From Deltaproteobacteria bacterium (lineage in GTDB: Bacteria; Myxococcota_C; UBA6777), in assembly GCA_006226375.1 (NCBI GenBank), contig SBHC01000048.1:1-64000 (forward strand): DNA of 64,000 nucleotides. Direction: 5' to 3'. Made by a program: the position numbers and the translations under genes. The stretch's first letter is position 1, and every line of letters starts with the position of its first letter. Under the pieces are notes generated by a model. That model did not search any database and was not told the DNA's origin. It saw only the letters and a list, made by a program, of their open reading frames with translations. Positions 7,468 to 16,452 of this stretch are shown here, piece by piece.

Positions 7468-8928
7468 CTATTTCGTTTTCTGGCTGGTTGGGCGGGTGGG
7501 GGTTGGACGCTTCTTGGGTTGAAGCAAGACGGTTCTTGGTGTGGGGACAACGGCGCGAATCGCGGGCTTCGGGCGCAGCAAGGCCGGACGCTTCAGCGGT
7601 CGAATGAGACGCAGCGCAGGGGCTGGAGCGGTTCGACGTTGAGGCAAACGTTTGGCTCGCCGAACAGGAGGCACGATGTTGCCTGGAAGCGCTCGGCGTG
7701 TCGGAGCTTTTCGCGCCGCGGGACGACGGACTGGGGGTGCCACTTTCTTTGCTTTTCGTGGAACGGCGCGTGGGTTGCGTCGGACCATCTTGCGCCAAAC
7801 GGAGCGACGTTTGGTTGGCTGTGCGCGTCGGGACTTGGTCTTGTTTTTTCGTACTGTCGGACGTTTGCGTCGTTTCTGTCGCTTCACCCGTGGGGCAGGT
7901 GGGTTGGGTCGAAGCGCAAGGCGGTACTTGGTTCGTGGGATGTTGAACTTCTGGAGCAAGAACTGAACAAGCTGGTGCCTTCGGTAGCGAGGCATCTTGG
8001 ACCACCACTTGATGGGGGCTCGCTCTTGAATGAACTCAAGCTTGCAGTTCCCTTTGGTTTTGGCGCAGAAGCTCCGGTACATCCGAACTTTGGACGGGTC
8101 GTTTCGAGTGTAGATGCGAATCACGGTGTCGCGTAGACGTTTTGCGTTGCGAAGCGGAGAGCTGCGGCGGTAGTGGAGGTCGCCAACGCGGGTGATGCGT
8201 TTTTTGGTGAGGTCGAGGATCAGAGAGCCCATTTTGTTGAAGCGTTCTTTGATCTCGTTCTCGGGTTCCAGATGAGGCTCCAGCGCGATAACGTAACGGA
8301 ATGTCCCATCCAGGGTGGCTGAGAGCAAGGCTGTGCTTCCCCCAACACCTTCACCGATTGTGGCAACTGGGTAGTTCCACTGGTGAGGGAGCAGCTTCTT
8401 GATGTAGTGGAGGACAGTGCGGTGGTCGTCGGAGTGCAACCTATAGTTGCGGCCGATCTTGCCCGCACTCTTGGAGTGTGCTCGAAGATCGTAAACCAAT
8501 ACATTGAGTCCATTCTCCACAAGGTCTCGGACGAGCTCGTATCCGTCGCGGTGGTCACGTCCAAAGTCATGCAGATACATGACAAGGCGTGCGTGCGCTC
8601 TACGTGGTCGGAACAACCATCCTTGAAGAGGCTGCCCGTTCTTCCCTTTCAGGTGAAGCGGGACACCAAACCGGCGAATCAGATCCCGCCAACGGCTGGT
8701 GTTGGGGTGTTTCTTCACAGGGGGAGGGGGCTTGAGAAATTGGGCTGTGTTGTAGTCTGCAATGATCCCTGGGGTGATAATGATCACGCACAGGGTCAGC
8801 GCCAACATCGCCACTCCCACGATGTGTTTCCGGGTGATGGGAGGTTGTTTTTGCGTTACTTCATCGGCGTTGGAGGCTTCAGGAGAGGGCGTCTCTATCG
8901 AAGTCTCCGGCTTCTGTGGTTCCGACAT
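7468..8928 (-). CDS. Membrane-anchored alpha/beta-hydrolase-fold protein with missing nucleophile and basic tail
   Basis: A 486-residue protein. One membrane helix lies at about residues 35-56 (VGVAMLALTLCVIIITPGII). A hydrolase-fold core follows at about 80-340: LVMYLHDFGRDHRDGYELV, VLVYDLRAHSKS and VATIGEGVGGSTALLSA. The nucleophile elbow normally reads GxSxG. Here residues 192-196 are GEGVG, so the Ser position is Gly194, and the expected late catalytic His is not evident. The last 140 residues are extremely Arg/Lys/Pro-rich. It is probably a non-enzymatic binding protein or uses altered chemistry; the tail may bind polyanions such as teichoic-like polymers, nucleic acid or polyphosphate. 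It is 12 nt downstream of the FadL gene. Confidence 0.7.
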   Translation of the reverse strand: MSEPQKPETSIETPSPEASNADEVTQKQPPITRKHIVGVAMLALTLCVIIITPGIIADYNTAQFLKPPPPVKKHPNTSRWRDLIRRFGVPLHLKGKNGQPLQGWLFRPRRAHARLVMYLHDFGRDHRDGYELVRDLVENGLNVLVYDLRAHSKSAGKIGRNYRLHSDDHRTVLHYIKKLLPHQWNYPVATIGEGVGGSTALLSATLDGTFRYVIALEPHLEPENEIKERFNKMGSLILDLTKKRITRVGDLHYRRSSPLRNAKRLRDTVIRIYTRNDPSKVRMYRSFCAKTKGNCKLEFIQERAPIKWWSKMPRYRRHQLVQFLLQKFNIPRTKYRLALRPNPPAPRVKRQKRRKRPTVRKNKTKSRRAQPTKRRSVWRKMVRRNPRAVPRKAKKVAPPVRRPAARKAPTRRALPGNIVPPVRRAKRLPQRRTAPAPALRLIRPLKRPALLRPKPAIRAVVPTPRTVLLQPKKRPTPTRPTSQKTK

Positions 8929-8940
8929 ATTCGTCCCTTC

Positions 8941-10326
8941 TTAGAAGGAACCTCGCCATGCGAGGCCTATAATGTTGTAGGAGGCGTCGTAAGTTCCGTT
9001 CCCAATCACGATGGCACCGGAAGGGTTCAACGGATTGAGCTGTTTGTAGTTGCTTTGTGTGATGGTATTCGTGGGCATCAAGATGTGGGCGTAGGAGATG
9101 TCGATGGCCATGTTTTTGAAGGTGATGCTGGCTCCAATGCCGAAAAGATGCTTGTTGGAGTCATAGAAAAATACGGTGTTGGTTTCGTTGGGCGTTGCCG
9201 ACGTTTCAAACGCATAGCCCACTCGGATCCGAAGCCATTTGGGCAGGACCTTAACGCTTCCGCCCACGCGGACAGAGAACGCGTCACGAGAGTTACGAGG
9301 CACTACGATGTCGGGCACCCGGTAATCTCCAATAGTAGGGACGTCGCGGACCCAGATACCGTCCGGCTCATCGACAGTGATGCGTAACTCTTTGAGAGAG
9401 GACCAGCCTTCGTAAACAAACGCAGCTTCAATGTCGGCGCGGTCAAACAAGGTGACCCTTGTGGCGGCTCTGACAATGAGAGGCAGGTTGAGTACAGCCT
9501 TCACCCGGCTTCCCTCAATTCGAGTGGGGTCAAACAGCGGGTTGGTGGGCAGGCGAACTTTGATTTGCCCTGATGTGTTCAGGACCACCGGCATTTGAAC
9601 GCTGGCAGCAAGATCCCACTTCACAGCCGCAGTATCGAGCAACCGTCCCCACACACCAACGTTACCGGAGATGTTGATGGGAGCTTGAAGGCTGGCTTCT
9701 GTGTACAAGTCAAGGTCGGGGTCTTCGGGACCTCCAAAGACGCCCAGGTAGGCCGAAGCCGCCGTTTGTAAGCGAACAATCGCGGTGTGGTTTTGGATGC
9801 CTGCGCCAAACCGGAAGCGAGGGTGAGGAGCCCAGGCTGCTGCGATATGGCTCACGAGGAACAAGCTACCTTGCGTGTCAATGACAGCGTAGCGTTGTGC
9901 TCCTGTGTCTGAGTACGATGGCGTGTTGGAGTAAGGTGCATACACACCAAAGGCCAGAGTTACCCGGTGCTTTTTCCATCCGTACGCAAACAACAGCGAT
10001 GGGTCTGGCAGGTAGTGTGGGTTGGTTTGAGCCGGCTCGTAGTTGGTCTCTTGTCCATCTTCGGCGATCCGTTGGGCGCGCTGAAAGCGCGTCGTGTGTT
10101 GGATCAATCCCACGTCGATGAGAGTGGAGAATCCTTGCATCTCAACAAGGTTGGCCGGGTTGTACCAGATCGCTTGGAGAGTGTCGCCGCCGGCAATGCT
10201 CGCGCCTCCCCGGCCCATCGGATGGACTCCACGACCAGGAATGAACAACCCTGCGCTCCAGGCGGAAGCCGGTCCAAGGAGCAAAAGCAACAAGGCAAAC
10301 AAGAAGGGGGTGGGTTTTCTCAACAT
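8941..10326 (-). CDS. Outer-membrane transport protein, FadL/OmpP1/TodX family
   Basis: A 461-residue protein with a signal peptide (MLRKPTPFLFALLLLLLGPA, cleaved near 25). It then shows the family's N-terminal hatch pattern GRGVHPMGRGGASIAGGDTL and AIWYNPANL, followed by alternating beta-strands to a terminal aromatic WRGSF. FadL barrels move hydrophobic compounds such as fatty acids or aromatics across the outer membrane. The ligand is not predictable. It leads a probable operon with the alpha/beta-fold protein and Ppx/GppA downstream (gaps 12 and 58 nt). Confidence 0.85.
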   Translation of the reverse strand: MLRKPTPFLFALLLLLLGPASAWSAGLFIPGRGVHPMGRGGASIAGGDTLQAIWYNPANLVEMQGFSTLIDVGLIQHTTRFQRAQRIAEDGQETNYEPAQTNPHYLPDPSLLFAYGWKKHRVTLAFGVYAPYSNTPSYSDTGAQRYAVIDTQGSLFLVSHIAAAWAPHPRFRFGAGIQNHTAIVRLQTAASAYLGVFGGPEDPDLDLYTEASLQAPINISGNVGVWGRLLDTAAVKWDLAASVQMPVVLNTSGQIKVRLPTNPLFDPTRIEGSRVKAVLNLPLIVRAATRVTLFDRADIEAAFVYEGWSSLKELRITVDEPDGIWVRDVPTIGDYRVPDIVVPRNSRDAFSVRVGGSVKVLPKWLRIRVGYAFETSATPNETNTVFFYDSNKHLFGIGASITFKNMAIDISYAHILMPTNTITQSNYKQLNPLNPSGAIVIGNGTYDASYNIIGLAWRGSF

Positions 10327-10431
10327 GATGACGATCGCTGACTGGAGGTGAATGGAGTGCTTGCAAGCAAGCGCAGTGAAAAGGGTCTCGCCTCAGGTCT
10401 GGAACCCCCCTGGTTCCCTCTCCAAAGCGTC

Positions 10432-11208
10432 TTAGCGTAGCTCTTCTTTCAAGCTGTGGAGTGCCTGACGGATATCGCGAAACAGGTCGGATGACTTCTG
10501 GAAGAAAGCAAGCAAGGCTTTCTCTTGTTTGCGCTGGAGAACAAGCATTTGGTGATGAGCGCGATGAAACGCTCGGGCTGTTTCTCCTTCGCCAAAGACC
10601 GGGCACCGTTGGCGCCATTGCTGCATACGTCGGTACCAGGAACCCGACCAGTCCTTCCAACCTTGCAGGTACGAATTGGCTCCGGGTCGTGCCTTCTCCC
10701 ACAGAACCCGTCCTTTTTGCTGAAGCTGGGTATTTAACGCTTGAAACTTCTCGGTGCAAGAGGACAGCGAGAGGGGGTTGTTCGATGTCTTTTGGGCTGT
10801 CGCTTTGTTTCGCATGGGGCAACGCTTCAGCAGGTTTTTCATGCGACGTTGCCAATCCCGTGACCATTCTTGCCAGAGCGTCAGGTGTCCACGATGTCCG
10901 TTGCGCATGCGGTACCACAGCGATGTGGTTTCACGGTATTGTTCGTTGCTCAAGCGCTCAAGATGCTGGCGACACACGCGAAGACGCTGCCGACTCATAA
11001 GCGGTGCGGCGCGTTTGGGAGAGGGTGGAACACCCCAGACTTGGGGAGGAGCCGAGATGGAGTTGTAGATGGACAGCAAGATCGCGAGGGTAAAGCTTCC
11101 CCCGACCAGGCCCAAAATCGCCATCACAAGGTACCGGCCTAAGCGGTTTTCCCACTCCAGTTGAGGTCTGGGTGAGTTTGGGTTGTCGTGGGAATCTGTC
11201 GCTCCCAT
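10432..11208 (-). CDS. Hypothetical single-pass membrane protein with two Trp/Arg/Cys repeats
   Basis: A 258-residue protein starting at ATG 11208 with AGGAGG upstream. One membrane helix lies at about residues 25-50 (YLVMAILGLVGGSFTLAILL), so the rest is probably periplasmic. The soluble part contains two related segments of about 80 residues. One ends in LWQEWSRDWQRRMKNLLKRCP and the other in WKDWSGSWYRRMQQWRQRCP, each with an upstream Cys that may pair in a disulfide. No known family is recognised. It is followed by a 105-nt gap to the FadL gene and may be in the same transcription unit. Confidence 0.6.
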   Translation of the reverse strand: MGATDSHDNPNSPRPQLEWENRLGRYLVMAILGLVGGSFTLAILLSIYNSISAPPQVWGVPPSPKRAAPLMSRQRLRVCRQHLERLSNEQYRETTSLWYRMRNGHRGHLTLWQEWSRDWQRRMKNLLKRCPMRNKATAQKTSNNPLSLSSCTEKFQALNTQLQQKGRVLWEKARPGANSYLQGWKDWSGSWYRRMQQWRQRCPVFGEGETARAFHRAHHQMLVLQRKQEKALLAFFQKSSDLFRDIRQALHSLKEELR

Positions 11209-11410
11209 AGAAAAGAACCTCCTGCGTCTATCTCCCGAAATGGTCTTCGGCGGAGAGTATCGATAGGAGTCGTCCCTGTCAAGCGTGCAACCGCTTTGTC
11301 TGGAAGCGAAAAGCCGGGCTCCCCAAAACAGCCCATGTGTCCCTCGGTCCTGACCAGAGAGGACTCTCTTGCTTTGGGCGCAGAAGCGTCGGTAAAGAAG
11401 GAGGTTCTCT

Positions 11411-12265
11411 TTACCTCTCTTCGGGGGCTGTGGTGTCTTGTTGTGGAGAGTATCCGTCAAAGATACGGTTGGCTTCGTCGGTGTAGTCGCGCGGTGCGTC
11501 CGAGCGGTAAAGAATCAGCGGAGGCTCTACTGCAAAAGGGGCTTGGCCCTTGCGGGCTTCAATGAGCATCAGCCGGGCTGGAGCGTGGCTGCGGGGATGC
11601 ACCCAACGCAGTCGGGTCACATGCAAGCGAGCTTGATGAAGGGCCTGCATCATTCGCGGCATTTGGAAGGCTGGGTAGACGAGGCAGAAATGTCCTTGGG
11701 GATGAAGACGTTGGGCTGCTGCCTGCACCAACTCTTCAAGGCTGCCGTGTAGCTCATGACGGGCTGCCGCTCGCTCTGGGTTGGGGCTGATGTTGCCGCT
11801 CTGGGGAGTACGGTACGGCGGGTTGCACGTGATCACTCGCCAGGTCGCTGGAGGTTGTGGGTTCCAGGGTCGAATGTCTGTCTCCACCAACGTAACATGG
11901 CTCAAATGCTCGTTGGCCTGGATGTTGGTGCGCGCCAGCTCTGCCAGAGCAGGTTGTCGCTCTACAGCGGTGATTGGAGGAGTTGCGCCGTGCTGGGACC
12001 AAAGATCCGCGAGGAGCAACGCCACGACTCCACAGCCTGTTCCAATGTCCAAGGCTGGAGCAGGGGAGTGGTGTGCCGCAAAGTGACTGAGCAGCACTGC
12101 GTCGGCTGAGAATCGGTAACCACGACGGTGCTGCTGGAGCTTGACCCGACCGCGGAACATGGTGTCTTGGCTGCATTCTGGGGGAGGTGTCCCTTGCAGT
12201 TCTTCGTCATTCGGTTTATGTGTGTGTTGCTGCATCGGCGCTGCCCTGTGGTGGGGTCGTCTCAT
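11411..12265 (-). CDS. tRNA1(Val) (adenine37-N6)-methyltransferase (TrmN6/YfiC-like)
   Basis: A 284-residue class I SAM methyltransferase. Motif I is ALDIGTGCGVVALLLAD, the acidic loop is ITAVERQPALAELARTNIQ, and the adenine-N6 catalytic motif is ITCNPPY. The upstream element FRGRVKLQQHRRGYRFSADAVLLSHF is typical of YfiC/TrmN6. It modifies A37 of a tRNA in E. coli; the target here is assumed. The N-terminal 30 residues are not conserved, and ATG 12235 is an alternative start because neither candidate has a clear ribosome site. The gene is divergent from 12594. Confidence 0.85.
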   Translation of the reverse strand: MRRPHHRAAPMQQHTHKPNDEELQGTPPPECSQDTMFRGRVKLQQHRRGYRFSADAVLLSHFAAHHSPAPALDIGTGCGVVALLLADLWSQHGATPPITAVERQPALAELARTNIQANEHLSHVTLVETDIRPWNPQPPATWRVITCNPPYRTPQSGNISPNPERAAARHELHGSLEELVQAAAQRLHPQGHFCLVYPAFQMPRMMQALHQARLHVTRLRWVHPRSHAPARLMLIEARKGQAPFAVEPPLILYRSDAPRDYTDEANRIFDGYSPQQDTTAPEER

Positions 12266-12593
12266 CTCGTGACCCAGCGAAAGATTGCCAACCGTCTGAA
12301 CTCAAAGACGCGTTCCTTTCGAGGGGAAAGAATAAGTTGGAACATCACAACGTCTACGTAGTGTGTTCCTGGTGCACAACATAGATGGACGTGCCGTTGT
12401 TAACACAGAAGACAAAACAGAGTCCAGCGTTCTCTGTGATCGTGGGTTCTGCTTCCTGGCTCTCCTTGAGATATCAGGCTCGCGATTGCCGCACTGCACA
12501 CACGCTTTCTCTGTTCTCTGCTCGCTTTTCTTCGCGATGTTCTACATAACGGATTCCACTGCTTACTACTGATGATCGGGGGTTTGTAACACG
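12266..12593. other. Intergenic region between divergent genes
   Basis: About 328 bases between trmN6 (minus) and the basic secreted protein (plus). I see no convincing reading frame, tRNA or terminator. Promoters for both genes are expected but no clear consensus pair stands out. Confidence 0.35.
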
Positions 12594-13142
12594 ATGTTCC
12601 TACGAGTTGTTTGTCTGATGTTCTGTTGCTCTGTTTTGGGTTGGGTTCCAAGCTCTTGGGTGTCATCTGTCGAAGCCAAAGGTGACGACTACACCAAACA
12701 AGAGCGGCGCTTGTCGGTGATTCCCAAGTATCGCTTTCACGATCGACGCATGCGCAAGATCTTTCGGAAAATGGCGAAAGAATACAAGCACGTCTACGCA
12801 CACGCAGCGTCGGACAGTTACATCCTGCCCAACGAGATGAAGGAGCTGAAGTTCCAACGCGGCTTCATGTATCGTTTGTTTTTGATTGACCGACGTCGCC
12901 ACAAGGTCAAGAAGGAGCTGCGCAAGTTCAAGCGTCACTGCCGAAAGAAGTACCGTCGGGCGCGGATCAAGGCGCGGCGCTCAGGCAAGAAACACTACAT
13001 GAAAACCGCTGACATCAAGTACATGCGCAAGTTGGAGAAGCTGTACAAGCGTTACGAAGGTATGGTTCGACGCTTCTCGTGTCGCTATCTGAAACGCTAC
13101 AAGCGACGACACCGACGTACCCATTGCCGACGTCGCTCCTAA
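12594..13142 (+). CDS. Secreted, extremely basic hypothetical protein
   Basis: A 182-residue protein with an N-terminal signal-like segment (MFLRVVCLMFCCSVLGWV, cleavage near VEAKG). The mature part is dominated by Lys, Arg, His and Tyr, with blocks such as KRHCRKKYRRARIKARRSGK and YLKRYKRRHRRTHCRRRS. Its estimated pI is very high. Four Cys lie in the C-terminal half and could form disulfides. No family is recognised. It could bind nucleic acid, polyphosphate or the cell surface. It lies 132 nt before the J-like gene on the same strand. Confidence 0.55.
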   Translation: MFLRVVCLMFCCSVLGWVPSSWVSSVEAKGDDYTKQERRLSVIPKYRFHDRRMRKIFRKMAKEYKHVYAHAASDSYILPNEMKELKFQRGFMYRLFLIDRRRHKVKKELRKFKRHCRKKYRRARIKARRSGKKHYMKTADIKYMRKLEKLYKRYEGMVRRFSCRYLKRYKRRHRRTHCRRRS

Positions 13143-13274
13143 AGCGCTTTCCCCTCTTGCCACATTTCTTCTTCCGTTTCCTTGCACAACGGTCTTGCAG
13201 AGAACCCAAAAAACCCGCATTCTTAAGACGTGTTTGAACTCTCAGGTCTTGTCTGTGATTGGTAGGGAACGTCG

Positions 13275-14165
13275 TTGTCCAAGTCTTCCTCTTCTCCTTC
13301 TTCAGCGGTCTTGCTGAATTACAGCAGCGTCGCAGAGCCCAACGTTGATTTCTATACGATGCTTCATCTGGAGCCTCACTGTCGTCCGGAGCAGGTTGAG
13401 AAAGCTTTGCGTGAGGCCCAGCGCTGGTGGAACGGTCAACAATCCAACCCTAAATTTCGGCACAAAGCGCGTGCGGCGCTGGCCCGGCTGCGGGAAGCTC
13501 GTACAGTGTTGTTTGATCCGATGCGCCGTCAGTCGTACGATCGTCAACGTCAGGCCACCCATCATCAATGGCGTCAAACCCGGTGGCAACCCGTTCGGGA
13601 GTTGATGGATGTGCTGTTGGAAGACAACACCTGCTCCCATCGCCAGGAGCGTTTGTTGGTTCGCTTTGCGCAGCGTCGGAACTTGACTGACGATGAGATT
13701 GCCATTCTTCTCAACGAAGAGTTTCTTCAACGTGGGATCGAGCGAGAACCTGAGCCTGAGGTGCCACAACAGAAAGGTCTTCCTTCGTTTTGGCAGTGGG
13801 CTGGGTATCGGGCGGTGATGGTTTTGATGTTTGCTGCCAGCGCTGGGATTATGGTGTTGTCCTTCAACCAGCTTGTCACCCCCGCCACGTTGTTACTGTT
13901 TCCTCTCCTTAATGACATCCGCTTGTTGGTTCGGGGTCTGTATTTAAAGCCGTCGCCCAAGGACGAGGAGCGAGCCTCTGTCAACGGCTGGGACTGGCTT
14001 GTGGGTATCGCTGTTCTCGGTGGAGCGACAGCAACCTCACTCTCTGCGATGCAGCGGCATCCGATGTTTCCTTTGGGAGTGACTGTCGCGGTTTTGCTTT
14101 GGCTAGCCTGGGTTGGCCTTGTGGCGTTGTGGAGCAAAACTGAACCCAGCGAACCCAATGTTTGA
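13275..14165 (+). CDS. J-domain-like membrane protein lacking HPD
   Basis: A 296-residue protein; TTG start at 13275 preceded by AGGGA. Residues 20-95 resemble a DnaJ J-domain: VDFYTMLHLEPHCRPEQVEKAL, then ARAALARLREARTVLFDPMR, then RQSYDRQ. The HPD tripeptide that stimulates Hsp70 is absent, replaced around WWNGQQSNP. The C-terminal half has about four membrane helices (MVLMFAASAGIMVLS, LLLFPLLND, LVGIAVLGGATATSL, VAVLLWLAWVGLVAL). It probably acts as a J-like interaction module rather than a true co-chaperone. A good promoter for the next gene begins at its stop codon. Confidence 0.6.
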   Translation: MSKSSSSPSSAVLLNYSSVAEPNVDFYTMLHLEPHCRPEQVEKALREAQRWWNGQQSNPKFRHKARAALARLREARTVLFDPMRRQSYDRQRQATHHQWRQTRWQPVRELMDVLLEDNTCSHRQERLLVRFAQRRNLTDDEIAILLNEEFLQRGIEREPEPEVPQQKGLPSFWQWAGYRAVMVLMFAASAGIMVLSFNQLVTPATLLLFPLLNDIRLLVRGLYLKPSPKDEERASVNGWDWLVGIAVLGGATATSLSAMQRHPMFPLGVTVAVLLWLAWVGLVALWSKTEPSEPNV

Positions 14166-14190
14166 CACGATCTGACACAAGAGCTATCTA
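14162..14190 (+). promoter_or_regulatory. Sigma70-type promoter for the Cys-motif gene
   Basis: TTGACA (14162-14167) and TATCTA (14185-14190) are separated by exactly 17 nt. The -35 overlaps the TGA stop of the preceding gene. Transcription would start near 14197 and give a leader of about 97 nt before ATG 14294. Confidence 0.5.
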
Positions 14191-14293
14191 CACTTCTTTC
14201 ATCACACGAAGCGTGTTTTTGTTTTGTGTGTTGATGCAGTCTGTGGTACTGTACAAATTATCAGGATGTCGAACCCCAACTTTGAGCGAATCC

Positions 14294-14818
14294 ATGCGAA
14301 TCAACTGTCACACTTATGGCCACTGGAAGAACTTGCTAATTTGTGCGATGTCGTGTCCTTACACTTATCGCTGCAAGCAATTCAAGGAGTGGCGCCGGAC
14401 ACCTGAGAACGAAACAGCACTTTGGGAAGAAATCTTACGATACATTCAGGCTCACCCTGCTCATCCTTATGAACTGAGCCTGTCGCCCATTGCCTCACGG
14501 CAAGCAAAGGAGAACTCTGCGATGAAACGTTATGTTTGTGTTCGAGAAGATGAAGTTCTGTTGCTCGAAGAAGATGAAATCATCCAACACCTGCTCAAAG
14601 GTGCGATGTTTGATGAGATCTTTGAGTTGGGGAAAGCGATGGAACTGCAAATCCGTCTCGTTCCCTCCAAGAACAAGAACACCTCATCCAAAGCAAGCAC
14701 CAAGGAAACAACCGCTTCCAAAGCTTCTGATGATGTGGATGAGCCCGAAGCATCCAACGGTGTAAGCGCCAAGCGTAGCGCCAAACATACCAAGAAAAGA
14801 GCCGAAGCTTCCGCCTAA
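14294..14818 (+). CDS. Hypothetical protein with N-terminal Cys cluster and Lys/Ser/Ala tail
   Basis: A 174-residue product from ATG 14294; frames open further upstream but a promoter lies between. The N-terminus INCHTYGHWKNLLICAMSCP continues with YTYRC and so has four Cys in about 25 residues. This suggests a zinc-knuckle-like site. Charged helical sequence follows (REDEVLLLEEDEIIQHLLKG) and then a disordered Lys/Ser/Ala/Glu tail (about 120-174). No catalytic motif is seen. A role in DNA or RNA binding or as an adaptor is conceivable but unproven. Confidence 0.55.
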   Translation: MRINCHTYGHWKNLLICAMSCPYTYRCKQFKEWRRTPENETALWEEILRYIQAHPAHPYELSLSPIASRQAKENSAMKRYVCVREDEVLLLEEDEIIQHLLKGAMFDEIFELGKAMELQIRLVPSKNKNTSSKASTKETTASKASDDVDEPEASNGVSAKRSAKHTKKRAEASA

Positions 14819-14866
14819 TTCCCCTTCCTATTCCTCTCGTTGACTCAACGCTTTAAAACTACAATG

Positions 14867-16411
14867 TTACAGACTGCAAGGTTTGCCGGTGGGCTTGTTT
14901 CCGCTGGTGTAGAGCCGCTTGGCGCCCACTTTGACAGCGCTACATCCCTTCGCATTCTCCGGAATTAAGATCTTCCAGGTGCTCAGTGTTTTGCAGGTGT
15001 AATCGCCATCCAAGGTGTTGTTGCGGAATTGGTTTTCCCAAGACGGACATTCTGCCGTGGGCTTGGTGCAATCGGTCCGTTTGTCGTGATTGCAGTACCA
15101 TTCTGTGTAGGCGGCGGAGGTTGCCACTTTGGTGAACCGATTCTCCTGAATGTTGTTGTAGTTGGAGAAGTCACGAATTCGGATGGGGTCGCCTGTGCTC
15201 GTTTTGAAGCGGTTGCGCAAGATCTGGTTGCGGTCGGACATGTGCGCCACATAAATGGCGTGAATCAGCCCACCCGAGCTTGTGTTTACAACGTTGACGA
15301 AGTGGCTGTTGGCGATTTCGTTGTCGTCGGAGTTGACCAGTCGGACGGCTGCCGTAGAGGGTTTGAGTGAAGAGTTGAATACGTTTCCAATGTCCTTGAA
15401 GAAGCAACCGTAGATCCGGTTGTGACTGTTGGAGGTGCTAGCCTTGTTGCGGCTTCCGTTGAAGCTGATCGCGGTTTGGTACCGTTGGACCTGGATGTAT
15501 TCAAAGCGAAGATTGGTGCGCTCGCCTTTGCTGTGCTTGAGGGTGAGCCATGTTCCTCCAGGGCATGTTTTGTTGCTGGAGGAGGCGCAACCGTCAAACA
15601 CAGGTCGAACTTTGTCGTTCTTCTCTGGCATGAACGTGATGGTGTTCTTGGGCATGGTGTAGGTCCAGACCACCGTTTGTCGGTAGTAGTTGCCTGGAGC
15701 GATACGAACCTCCACATCGCGTTGTGGCTTCATTTGCGCCAACAAATCGTGTGCGCGTTGCAGCGTCTTTATGGCGGACGAAGCGGTGAGGCCTGTGCGG
15801 GTATCGTTTCCGTTGGTCGCCAGATAGATCCGCAGTGGGCCTGTGGGGCCGGGCTCAGGTGGCGCTTTTTCTGGAGCAGGCTCCAATGGGGTTGGTTCGG
15901 GGAGGATACGCTCTGGGCCGGAAGGTTCAGGGCCTGACTCGGGACCTTGTGAGCGTTCGAGTCCTATCGTTTCTTGCGGTTGGGCTTCAGGGCCCTCTTG
16001 TTTCTCTGGCTGGGTTTGTTCGACAGGTCCGGCGTCCTGGGTTGCGAATTCTGCAATGTCCGGAGTGGGAGAGGCTTCTTCAGCAAGGCTGTCCGGGGGG
16101 TTGAGGTCTGGAATGTTGGAAGAGGTGTCCTGTTGCAGCTTGTCATCCTGAGGGGATTCTGGTGGCGGAGGTTCTTCGGTGGTGGAAGCATCCGAATGTT
16201 TTACAGAGAGACAGCTGCAGTTGCCCCATTGCCCGTTGGTTTCGCAGTGTTGTGTGCCAGATTTCCCCTGTTGTCCAGCGCAGGTGCAAGCTTGTTGCTC
16301 GTCGGGCTGGCAAACTTGCACAGGTTCTGGGCCTGAACAGCCCCAACTTCCAAGGTCGAAGATCACAAGCATACAGATGAGGAAGCGGATTGGGCGGAAC
16401 TTCTTTTGCAT
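14867..16411 (-). CDS. Lipoprotein with right-handed beta-helix domain
   Basis: A 514-residue protein. Signal peptide with lipobox near Cys25 (FDLGSWGC), then a small Cys-rich module (CQPDEQQACTCAGQQG and a following GNCSC), a Pro/Glu/Gln-rich linker (about 75-195), and a parallel beta-helix domain to the end. The helix part begins IYLATNGNDTRTGLT and continues with Asn-rich rungs such as NRIYGCFFKDIGNVFN, NEIANSHFVNVVN and NQILRNRFKTST. This matches the pectate-lyase-like or DUF1565-type fold seen in surface carbohydrate-active proteins. No catalytic residues can be assigned. GGAG lies upstream of ATG. Confidence 0.75.
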   Translation of the reverse strand: MQKKFRPIRFLICMLVIFDLGSWGCSGPEPVQVCQPDEQQACTCAGQQGKSGTQHCETNGQWGNCSCLSVKHSDASTTEEPPPPESPQDDKLQQDTSSNIPDLNPPDSLAEEASPTPDIAEFATQDAGPVEQTQPEKQEGPEAQPQETIGLERSQGPESGPEPSGPERILPEPTPLEPAPEKAPPEPGPTGPLRIYLATNGNDTRTGLTASSAIKTLQRAHDLLAQMKPQRDVEVRIAPGNYYRQTVVWTYTMPKNTITFMPEKNDKVRPVFDGCASSSNKTCPGGTWLTLKHSKGERTNLRFEYIQVQRYQTAISFNGSRNKASTSNSHNRIYGCFFKDIGNVFNSSLKPSTAAVRLVNSDDNEIANSHFVNVVNTSSGGLIHAIYVAHMSDRNQILRNRFKTSTGDPIRIRDFSNYNNIQENRFTKVATSAAYTEWYCNHDKRTDCTKPTAECPSWENQFRNNTLDGDYTCKTLSTWKILIPENAKGCSAVKVGAKRLYTSGNKPTGKPCSL

Positions 16412-16452
16412 CAGAAGGCTCCAGTTTGGAGGGACACAACAAAGAGGGTTGA

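Noticed and set aside
7391-8136. Long frames on both strands in the basic tail region of the alpha/beta-fold gene
   Set aside because: Arg/Pro/Lys codon bias of the real tail keeps other frames open; none has a start with ribosome site or family match.
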